Source: Pachypanchax playfairii (lineage: Eukaryota > Chordata > Actinopteri > Cyprinodontiformes > Aplocheilidae). From it: a stretch of 64,000 nucleotides of DNA. Shown piece by piece: positions 12,401 to 24,400 of the stretch; the first letter of the stretch is position 1, and each line of letters starts with the position of its first letter. The translations under genes were made by a program, and so were the position numbers. Where the stretch lies: NCBI GenBank assembly GCA_006937955.1, contig SSNP01000011.1, positions 865,994-929,993 on the forward strand, in the 5' to 3' direction. Below the pieces are notes generated by a model, which searched no databases, was not told the DNA's origin, and worked only from the letters and a program-made list of their open reading frames with translations.

Positions 12401-15400
12401 TTATCGGCTTGAGAGGAGGAACTGTGAGGCGACAACGGCTCCCGCTTCACCACCGGGAAGCTTCCTGCTGTGCAGCACATTACAAGGTAGAAATATCAGA
12501 GCACATACAGGAATAATGTGACGGAGAAGTCACGAGGAAGCTGAAAACATCCCCAAAAAAAAAAAAAACTGGACTGCCACCTGTCCGTTTAACTCACCCA
12601 ATTTCTTCTCCATCCAAGGTAACCCCATCGTTGAGTGGGGGATCTTTGCATGATCCAAACCGTGAGCAGGACTGTGCAACTGTATGGGAGTACCCTGAGA
12701 AAACAGGATTTGAAAACCTTATTGGAACATATTTAAACTCGGATCCTCGCTGTTTAGGTTGTATTTGTCTTTTGAAAATGTACCAAATATACAGTCCTTC
12801 AGTTCCACGTTCCAATTTTAATGAAGTACTGATCTGGTTAGTTAAATTCAGTTTGATTCAAATTCTTTATCTCTGAACTTACAATACTATTTCACACCAA
12901 TTTGACTGAACTGAGACATGATGTACCTGTGTGATAGAACCTCCTGGCTTGGTTGAGGAAATGAGAGGCGGAGGCTCTGGCATCGTTAATGGTCTCACTG
13001 CTGCTAACCTCACACTATCCTGCGGCAGACCAGACAGCGATGGGTGGCCAGCTTGCTGGAACGCTATACAACAAAAAGACATTTTGTCATTAATTTGACA
13101 GAGTATTCTATCACTTCCCTTAATAAAAAGTGAAATGTAGCTTATTATGATTAGAAATCATTGAAATTATTACTGTTAAATGGGAGCAGGTGCTGGTCAT
13201 GACTGATCTTGGCCATGTCTCGTGAGGACAAGGAGTATGGCGAGAGAACTTGGCGACCCAGGTTTGAGGTTCTGGGGTCATCAGGGCCTAGCGCCTGTTT
13301 CTTAATGTCACCATGTGGAGAGAACGCTTGAGACTTCTCTGCAACAGCATCACATAAAGAAAGTTAGAACCACGACACAGCAACAAGCTCAGCTTTATCT
13401 AAGAAGCCACCCCTTTTTGCCAGTACACTTTATCTCCCATCACACAGCATATCTAAACAAAAGTATAAAGTGCATCACGCCACTTCCTTCCTATAATGAC
13501 TCACTGCAAAGTTAGCGTAACAACCAGGGCTGCATAATATATACATTTATTGTTGTTACCATATCAATGTGTGCAACATCTCAAAGTACAGTTTGCAATG
13601 CAAAACATGACAGGCTCTTCTATTTCAAGCACCATGCACTTAAACTCCATATCTCAATAATAGATTTACTCAATCTGAAGGTGGTGGTTGAGATGCTGAA
13701 GTACACGGCAAGTACTTTGAGCATCATATCAAAATAGAAGAATGAGGAAAATGTGAATTTTTTGCAATTTATTCAAGTAATATTAAAGCAGCCTGTTTGT
13801 TTTAATTTTTAATGCAACAAACTCAAATACCACTACTAATATTCAATTTAACTGTATTATACCAGGCTCTTGTTGAATTATCTTGCATGAACATCATAAG
13901 AAGTAACTCAGTTGGAACAGTTACCAGAAAACAAACAACACTTCAGCCTCAGCATCGTTTTCTTACACACAGACACAAACAACATGATACACCGTGTTCA
14001 CCAACAGATACATTCTAATCCCAACTTAACCATAAACCTTTTTCCATGTTAACAATTAAGAACATTGGCAGTATTTTAAATTAGGAGTTGCAAAAAATTT
14101 AGCATTGACAGCTGCTGTATCAGGTAGTTAAAAAACACCTCACTCTGTCTTGTGCTGCTCTTACAAGTTATTCACATTCCACAAGCTTAACGTAAATCCA
14201 CTAAACTAGACTACATTCCCTTCTGAGTCAACAGCAGGACCTTTATCAGTTACCTCACAAAAACACATAAAAAACCCTGAACACTGAAGAAGAGACTCGA
14301 GGTTAGACCTTGTAGAAAGGACCTGCTATGTAAAACTAGATCAAATCTTCAGAAAACTACATGCAGAGGATTTTTATTAACTTTTCATTTGTTGATCATC
14401 TCACTGTTCATCTTATCTGATGTTCCGAAATCCATTTTTAAAAGACTTAATGTACCAAATAATGCAGAACTACGTGGTGGACTAAAATCGCTTTAGGGAT
14501 CTTAGCAAAAAGAATAAAATATGAGGAAAAGGCTAAAGGAAGATTTCCTGAAAGGCAGTGAAAGCATACCATCTTTTTCGCTGGTGGAGGGGCTACGAGA
14601 GCGAATGTGAGGGCTGGTGCTGATAAGAAGCTCCCGGTCTCTGTCTGCCTGAGGGGTATAAGGCTGCTGTTTGCCTGGCTGGCCTATAAGCTGCTGCTGC
14701 TGTTTGACTTCCTGGGAGGACTCCCCATGAGCCATGGTGATCTGTTCCTGGTACAGTGCCAGGGCATGATGGGGCTGCACTGCCTTCCCACTTCGCTGAA
14801 CAGAGACATCTGATGTCTTTAAACAGAGAGAAAAAAGATGGTTACATACCAGCAACACATAATACAAGTTCATTTCCACCAGGAGTCGACATATGGTCGG
14901 CTACATCTGGTCAGTATCCTATCATGATAGCAAAGATGCAGCTCTTCTTTCTTGTTAAGCTAATGTTCCACTAATCCCTGGCATCTTATTCCTTCTTCAC
15001 AAAGAAATTCATCCCATCTTCCTCCATCTGGCTGCCTTAAACAAATATAACTTTACAATTTTACTTGTTGGAGTGTTTCTGTAAACTGTGAGGAGGGAAT
15101 AGCTCAGATTACCACTGCAAAGGGAGTGTGTGTGTATTATGTGCTTTTAGCTGGGGGGTTTTCATACACAAACACTTTGTAAAAGACTGATTTTCGCATA
15201 ACTCCTGTGTCAATCATTCACTCACAATTGGTGGTATCGTGGCAGCTCTTTGTTTGAGCTGCTTGAGATCCAGGGGTTTCTGCAGTGGAGATGAAATGAC
15301 CCCGTCATGTGTGTAGTTCAGCAGGCTGGGCCGTGGAGAAGTAATTCTGCAAACACACGCAGGAATATCTTGTGAAGAAGTACTAGTAGTAGTGAAGAAA

Positions 15401-18400
15401 AGCCACCACTTCTTATTTACTGTGCTCGCAAACTGATGACGCACATGACAATTTTAAACACATCCACAAAGTGCCTTGTGTTGTTTACTGTGACTATCTG
15501 AAAAATCCCCTGCAAATTCTAAATGGAAGAACGTGTTAAGAGAAGAAGTGCAATCTGTGATAATACCCCACATGACTACCGACCAGTTTACCCCCCTTCC
15601 TACAGACTGTAAAGTTTGATTGTATTAAATCAGATGAGTTTTTTCCAGCATTGATCAGAAACCCATCTAATCTAATGCTAGATTATTACAGGGTGATTTG
15701 ACCACACCTGCAGCATCAATAACTACCAAAATTAGGCAGGAATTACATGTGAAGCAGCAAAATTTTGTTATAATGTGGATAAAATGATAAATGTGATGCT
15801 AAGTAACATGCTGTGTCATTAAAACAATAAAATCTGTATTAACAGCCCCATTTTACAGACATGAAAACCAAAACAAACTGTAGTTACAATAAACTACAGT
15901 CGTTTAGATTTATCTTAATTCAAACTTTTTTGGAAGTGTTTGGGAAAGAAGAACACTAGATAACATCAAAAGTACTGGTATTATATTTTAAATATATTTG
16001 AGCAGAAACCTGTGCAGAGTTTGAGACTGTGTGAAAGACCCACTCTGATTAAAACTGTGTTTTTTGTGTTGTTAACATGTTCTTGTGGCATTTTCCTGAT
16101 GCTAAAGGACATATCTTAAGAAAATTAAGCTCAAAATCACATTTCTGAGTATTTCTACATTCAAATCACTGTGAATCAGTAGCAGACGCAAAAATGCGTC
16201 CAGAACAGACTGGATTTGAGAAGTAGAAAAGCCAGTAGGCATGGCCACAAGCTCCTACTATGCTAGCTGTAAGCTAGCAGTAGCACTAGCATAAACAAAG
16301 ATGCTAGAAGACATATCTTAAGAAAATTAAGCTAAAGATTGGATTTCGGAGTATTTCTGCATTCAAATCGCTGTGAATCAGTAGCAGATGCTAAAATGCA
16401 GCCTAAAAAAAGACTATTTGTGACGTAGAAAATCCACTAGGCAGACCACAAGCTCCTGCTAAGAGCACTACCTCCTGGTAGTACTAGCATAAACAGAGAG
16501 CTCTTATTAACGGAGAGGGGCGGGGAGATCCTTGGCACCAACAGATCCACTCACAGCACAGAGCCGAATTGCGAATGAGCTGCTGCCGTTATGCAGAAAC
16601 TACCTCCTAGAAAACGGCACAGGTTTTACAATCTTGGGCAAAAACGCCATAATCAGAATTTAAAAACCACTGAGATGCTTTAAAATAGCTCAAAAGATGA
16701 TCAGAGTGGGTCTTTAAAGAATAACATTAATAAAGGTACAATATTGAGCTTTATGTCTGCTGATGACCCAACATACATACATACATGACATACTTTGAAC
16801 AGTGGGCACAGACAGAAACACACAGTCCTTCCTTTCAATTGTTTGCTTTGGCACAGAGGACAACATTTCCCTCAGCTCTGCCAGTACATGCAGTCTGCTG
16901 TCATGGAAAAAAAACTGAACAAACACGGCGCTAACAGGACGAATCACTCTGCCGACGTACTTTGACACCCATTTGTTCTGGCCTCATTCACAGACACTCA
17001 CACAACATATACTAATGGTAAATATATACTTCATTCATACAAAGTGAAAATAAAATCCCTGGTTGACTGAAAAGTGCAAGCTGTGGTGTACAAACACACA
17101 CATGCGCGTAGACACACACACAAGTGGCTTGACGAATATGGCCTCACTGCCTTACTGTGTAACTAGGCAACTAATACCACTTCAAAACCCTCTCTGCTTT
17201 GTTTTCTAATGTTTGTGGTGGTAGAGCAGAGAAGTAGGACATCCAATAAGAAACTCAAAAAGCAGCAGCCCTTTGACACAAATAATCAGTGAGGCCAAAA
17301 CATGTCAACAGGTGAAAAGATGAAAAATTGGAAAGATTTAAAAATAGTTTACTGTGTCTATTTTCAAATATATAGCTAGAAAGAAACATATGAAGGAGCA
17401 ATAAGCCAGAAATCTTACCGATTCTTATCTGTGTTTTCTGTCTCTTCCACTTCATCAGCACTGCAAGTGGCACTAGAGTCGCTGTCCCCGTGTGAACCTG
17501 TTTTGGGTGTATGCTCCTTCTTGGAGCTCTTGGTGCAACTATTAACATCTTCCTTCTCTGCTGTTGAAGGTGTTTTATCTGCAGCATCATTAAATGACAC
17601 TGACTGTGGCGGCTCCTTGTTGGGCTCCCCTGTGTCAGTCTTTATTTCAGTCTTAATGGCTGAATCTGCCTCTTCCTTGACATTAGGTTTCTCGTTTCCA
17701 GCTTGACCCATGTCTGACTGGGCCTCCTCTTTTTCTCCAGAGCTGGAACTGCCCTTGGACCTGCTTGAGCCTTCCTCTTTAGCTTTGCTGTCCTCGGAGG
17801 AGTGTGGCGAGGGCAAGCTCTCTGTGTCCGAGCTGTTGTTTGCTCCACCTGGTAAAGGACCACGAAAGAGGCACAGATTGTAGTTTGCACTGTAAATCAT
17901 TTTGTCCTTTTTTCCTCCATCTGTTAGACCAGATTTTTCACAATACCAGCCTTCTGACTAATCAGGTTTCACCCTGTAATAAGGGGGAACATAAAACCAA
18001 TTGGGATGATGGATGTAATCTCCTGAGGATTTAATGATCCACTGTGGAAGTACAGTGTGTGTAATATGGTTCTGTAAACAAACTAGCAGGATTTCCATGC
18101 CACTTTTTGGCTTGTTGTTAAAGATCACAATTACCAACACAAAGCTACTTTTATAGAGTTGGAGGTAGTAGTTTAAATAAAGAACTACAAAGCAAGTACT
18201 TCCAAACAGCTGCTGACAACTTATAACATGCTATTAGAGGGTCGACGGTTTGCTAACACTGAAAAATGTATTTTAAAAGTTAGCTAATTGGAACTATCAG
18301 AATCTGATTATAGGCAAAAATCCAAGACATTAAAAACTATGAAAGTCAACCAATTTTTGAACAATTTCTAAAAGATTAAAGACAAGTTTATAGTAGGACA

Positions 18401-21400
18401 GAAGATGCTGATTTTACTTTTTAGGGATGTATCTTGTGTTTTACAGGCATTTTTAAATAGGAGGGGTTATAAAAATGAGAAATTCTTTTCAAATCCATAA
18501 AACTTCTAACGATAAACTGGTGAATGCAGGTTAAACAGAAGACAGATTTACCTTCTCCATCTTCAGGGGCTTCCTCTTCATTACAACTGGCTCCTGAACC
18601 TTCCATCTCCTCCTCCTCTGCAGCATATGGAGCATTGGCCTCTTCATTCTGTGAAACTTTTCCCCTTCGACGGGCTTTTCTCTCTTTCTCCTGGGTTAAA
18701 ACACGTGCAGAGCAGAACAGATAAAATAAACAAAAACATTCCAAATAAAACCAGAAAAGTTATTTTTATAGAAAAACTTAAAACTAGTTTTCTCGGTCAG
18801 ATTCAGGTGAAACAGGAATGACTCGACTATTTGCTTACAGATTTCATTTTATGCTGCTGCAGAATCTCGTCCAGTTTCTGCCTCTTCTTGTAGTTGAAGT
18901 AAAAGTTTTTGCACTGTGAAACGGTTTTTGATCCCACCATCTTGGCGATGGCGGACCAATTCCTACCATACTGGAGAAGGCCTGAAAAAAGAAGATGAGA
19001 GTTTGGGGGTTAGAAGAGGGTAGACATAAAAACACAGCTGTAAAAATTGTAATTTCTTTCATGCGAAGTTCTTGTTGAAAAGACAGAAAATCCATGCAAT
19101 CCATATTTAAAGGTGTATTTATTGGCAAAGTAGCATAGCTTTACACTTCCTGAACAACTTAAGAATTATTACGAGTAAAAAGATGAAGGAGAGATGCAGT
19201 AGGTGAGCTGCAGTCACACAAATGACATCAGTAACTCTTCCCTTCGGGGTTACTCTGTGTCATCTTCTAACTGAATTTGATGTGACCCAATTCCAAGAAA
19301 CCCAAGCCCTTTACCCAGCCAAGCACATGATTGTGTCTTACACAAGAGTCAACAGGCACCCGCTGGGCCAGAGCTGTGATAGATCAACCTGCCATGAAAC
19401 ACACCAGCTCACACAGACACACAAATATCCACTGAGTGTATCTTGCTAAAAGAAAACATGTAAAGCAGTAGTGAGAAAGTATAGAATTTGCTCCAGTGCC
19501 CCTCTTGTAGAGTCTGCTGTTAGCCAATGGCATCTCATTAACAGTGTATGTTGTAAGAGGCTTAGTTTACACCACCCACTTGTTTCCTGTGCCAGCCCGA
19601 CAGGTCCTGGCAACAGGACAGCTTCTTGAAAGGTCGTTGGGGGGGAGGTGGGTGGGAGAAGTGTTATTAACAGGCACAGAGCCAACACATCTCAGGATAA
19701 CCTTGGACATGAGTTCAGAGGTCTATGCATCTCATTGCTTAATGGAAGTAGTAAGACGAGGAATAACTCAGAGCTTCAGGAGAGAAAGTTGTTTACAGTC
19801 CAGTGATTTCAACTCGTATTTATCAACAAGGCTGAAGCTGAACAAAAATAAAGATTATTACTAACTGAACAAGAGTTCCAAAAATACATTTTTTTTGCTG
19901 TTTATGTCGATGAGGCTCCTCAAATTTAAAAACCTCAAGAATGACATTTCTATCAGAATGTCTGTGTTAGTATATCTTAACATTTATCCACATACCAATA
20001 AGGATAATAAAAAAAAAAGAATAAAAAAGTTCTGCATCATCCGATCAATGATGGTATAATAAGAAGTGCCAAAAAACTAACTCAAAGTCTGAATTTTAAA
20101 TGTTAAAAGCTGCTGTACACTTTCAACCAGTCACATGTGTTGCCAGTAACAGCCATGACTCAAAAAGCCTGACCAGGAAAGAAAGAGAAACCAGTTGGTC
20201 AAAGTTTGTCCAAGAGGAACGAGACACGTGACACACGCATATTAACCTTTTACAGCCAAAACACAAGAAGAGAAGAAGAAACTTCCATCTGCCCAAAAAT
20301 ATAGACGATCCTCAAGCTGATCCAAACTGTTTAACTGTTTGTTCCATCACATACAAAGAAACAAATGCTCGATTTCGACAGAAGAATCACACATGGGAGA
20401 AATATCCAATAAGAAGAAGCCATACTGAAACAGGTGGTAACTTCACACCCAATCATGACACTGCATTCCCATAAGCTCCTCCCAGAAAAAAGGTCAATCA
20501 ACACCTGGTGCAGACTGAAAGTTGTTGTTCCTGTCTGTCACGTCAGTCGTTTTGTGGCCCTCCTCCGGATAACGCTATCAGACGCTCTGATCTCTGGAGG
20601 GCCAGTGGAGACGCTTTTCTGGGCTGGCCCTTCCGATCCAGAGCAGAGGAGATGAGAACAGCTCGGTCTTGGCGTTCTTCCTGCCAGCTGACTTGTAATT
20701 TGAGCTGGTATAAGGTTGACACGCTCCAAAACAACACATGCTCTTGGTCTCTCCCCTCCTTTGCCTTCTGCCGTGTCCTCCCTGCGTTTCGATGAGTGCT
20801 GGTGTGTTATTCTCTGCCGCGTCTCTCCCCAATGGCGGTCGTCTGAGAAGACTTCCACAGGAAAGTGGGACTGTGGGGCGGCGCTATGTGCTCAGCCTTT
20901 CTCTCCCTCATCTGATCTCTCCTCTATCTTTTTTTTCTCTCTCTTCCCTCCCTCTTTCCGTCAGTCTGTCCCTCCCCCTACCTCGCTCTGCCAGCAGGAA
21001 CAGCGGCACGCACGCACACACTAACTCACACACATACACATGCATGAGTGAGTACAAACTTGCTGGAACCCCCCTCTCTCTGTCTCTCTTGTTAATACTC
21101 TTGCACACAGACACAAACACACATTCAAGCAGTCCAAGAGTAAACAGAGAGCAGCGAGGGAGAGGAAAGAGATGGAGAAAGAGCGCAGCCACCGAGCCAC
21201 AGAGACAATGGAGAAATGGAAAGGAAATGATTCAGAAGTGGAGAGTAAGCACAGAGAGTAGAGGGGGCACAGAGAGTAGAGAGGGAGTTGATGTTGATAC
21301 CATGAGAAAGCATAAAGGCTTTCACATTTTTCCTGACTGACCTGCTTTTCATCTTGAATGTGACCTCTCCAGTTTATAACAACACAGAGTGAGGGGAGAG

Positions 21401-24400
21401 AGAAAGTGGCTGGGGAAAAGGAGGCATTTGCCAAATCTTCCACAGCTCCTGCCAATCTGGGCTGTCGCCATCTCCCAACACAGACACGGGAGTGAGAGAT
21501 GGAGCAACAGCAGAGATGGAAAACTGAAAAGATAATACAGCAAACTCTACCTGCTGCTCCTTTAAATCAACCCTTCATGCAAACAGTGCAGGTTTCATTA
21601 TCCAGCTGACTGCCTGCACCCAAGCAAAACCTGCCAGATTAGAACACTTACATAAACCCCTGCCAAAACTGCTGCACATGCAACCAAACACTGCGTGGAC
21701 CCGGCACACACAAACAGAACTTTTGCAACACATCATGGACGCCCACACAGACAGGCAGAGCTGCTGGCTTTGACAGAGCAGTGCTCCAAAGCTCGGCCGT
21801 CTGCTGCACGAGCAGCGAGACCTCATCATCATCATTAAAGACAAACTGGCTGCCACCTTCAACCTGGACCAACTTAAGTCCTGCCAAACATTATAATGCC
21901 ATTATTCAGATCTGGTTAGTTCAAAGTGGTAAATACAAACACATCAAAACATATAAGCTTCTTTGATAAACATTGAGCACATAAAATGCACCTGAACAAC
22001 CGGTTTTATATCAAGACACTGAAGGATTGAGGTAACAATCCTGGAGAGGTTCTTGAACTGGGGCGACCCGTTTGGTTGTTAAGAATGTAGTTGTCAGAAC
22101 TGATTAAAACATTAAGAACAGCTCCTCCTCTTTAGCCCCGCTGTACTGTAGCAGGAGTTCTGTTTTTGTGGTTACATAAGCCGTCATAGAAGCCCTGCTT
22201 CGGCTGAGCTGGCAGGCTAATCCTCAGCAATGGAGTGCCCCACTAATCCCGTGGCAGGAGAAAGGAACTGAAGACATTAACCAGGATTACTACTCAGGAC
22301 CATGTTGAAAAGAGGCTACTGCCAGTTATCACAGTGTAACCTCCTAGCATAGGAAAAATGCCCCTTACTAAAAACATATTTTGCTGAAGACACTCCACAG
22401 ACCAACGCACATTTCATATCACGTGTAAGAGGCACATCGTCTGCTGCTGAATAAAAGTGAAAATAGCCAGAAGAATTCCAGAATTGACACTATGACATAC
22501 GGCCTGTTAGCATCACAAAGCAGCTGCAATTGCAGCAAATTTGTCCTGATTTAATTCTGGACATTAGAATCATGACACAGTAGATGAGAATCAAATGTTG
22601 AGTGAACCACAAGTCACCGAGGATCTCATTCAATCACTAACGGAGGCCAATGCACTGCAGGTAACAACCATGATAAAACATGCTCGCAGTCACATTTGGG
22701 GATAGGAACATAGGCAGGATGTCAGTGACCTCTGCAAATCAGCCACAGGCTTCTGGGTAATCTTCAGTCAGGGACAATAAACAGCCCAAGTTAATGACTG
22801 CTACATTTGCAGAGGTTAGCTGATAAGAGACAGACTTTACAACCTCCTTGATAGAAAACAAGCAATCTTGACCCAGAGACACGGGGAAACGGCTCCAAAG
22901 ACCATCAAATGCCTTCCAGGCAGAATAAAAAATGCACGATCAGACAATCTAACAGCACGTGGTGGCTGCCGCCTCACTCACAGGAAGTCACACCCGCATC
23001 AGTTACTGATATATTCAAACAGTGCCTGAGCTGCTAATGTTAATTAACTTCACAAGTCTGTAACACGATACATGCAGCTGAGGAACTTGTCACATGAAGA
23101 AGAAAAGCACACTGTGCATTACCTTTCTTGGCAGTTTCCATCTCTTCTTCAGTCCAGCGAGAGCTCTCATTCATTTCCAGATTCACTGTCAAAGAGAGAG
23201 AGAGAACACTTTAGAGAAAGTGGGAGGAGGTGGGGGAGTGGGCAGCTGTCACACAGTCAGTTACAGAGTGACTGACAGAAGGAAAGGAAGGGGAAACATA
23301 CATTAAAGAAGAAAAAAAAAAGAGAGGGTGGGGGCAGGGCAGCTTGTGCTGTTTGCCAGTGAAGCAGTGCAGCATGGGTTGCTAGGGACTATTTGTTTTA
23401 GATGGAGGAAGAAGGAAATCCAAGGAGAGAAGTCAGTTAATGACTACAGACATAAAAACTGGCTACTTTCCCTGGCCAGACCATAAACCCGGTCGTCCCA
23501 GTGTGGCACACAAAAGAGTGTAAGTACTTATGTGTCCTCTATATGGACCTGTGAAGGACATAATGAGCAAGTTAGTAAGATGGGAGAACAAACAGCGGCA
23601 GGGTGGGGCTGCTGACTGAGAGCCCCTACGGCCCCTGTCACCTGGGGATTCTCTGTGACTCAACCTGTGATGTAGGAACAACTGCATGCACACACAACTG
23701 TTGATGCATCAGAAGTTCTGTACTGTACTGTAATGTTCATGTAAGATATGGCTGAATTATCTAAGAAAAAAGGGAGACCTAAGCGCAGGAAAAATGCCAG
23801 CACAGAGTATTTGTCCTTATGTAATACTGTCGGGTTTTTTAATCAAACAGCAGGAGTCTGACTCCACGCAGTAATAAATAAAGATAACATGTTTCGTTTC
23901 CTAATGTGTCAGTTGTTTGTGTAAATCTGGAAAAAGTAGTGTTGGCGGACAAGAGGGGAAGAAAAGGACGAGAACAAAGGAACAACAGTACACTCTTGTG
24001 GTGAGGGAAAGGGGGACACACCCAAATCTAAAGTGATCAGAGTTATAGGTTCTATAACATGACTGGAGTTTAATCATTCTGGAAAACTGTAAAAGCCTTA
24101 AAAATTAATAATGTTTATCTTTTAGATCCAGACAGAAATTATGGTATTCAAATTGTGACTTTAAATAAAACAGGCCACATATTGATTCTTTATTTAAAAA
24201 ATTGATTTAAAAATGATTTGATCAGAAATGGAATCATAGTGTTCGTCTGCCTCGACCCTTCAAACTACAACAACAACAGGCTTCTGCTGACGAGTTAAAA
24301 TATACTGGGACAGAAGGTCAATCTGGATAAATTTAGACTTTAGACTGACCGAGCTCGTTGCCGAGTGGTGGCGTGGTGGTCTCCTCTCCCTCGCTGGTCA

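Noticed and set aside
20738..21340. 200-codon plus-strand frame
   Set aside because: Built from CT, CA and GA low-complexity DNA (Leu/Ser/Thr-His runs); no domain, no splice or start context.
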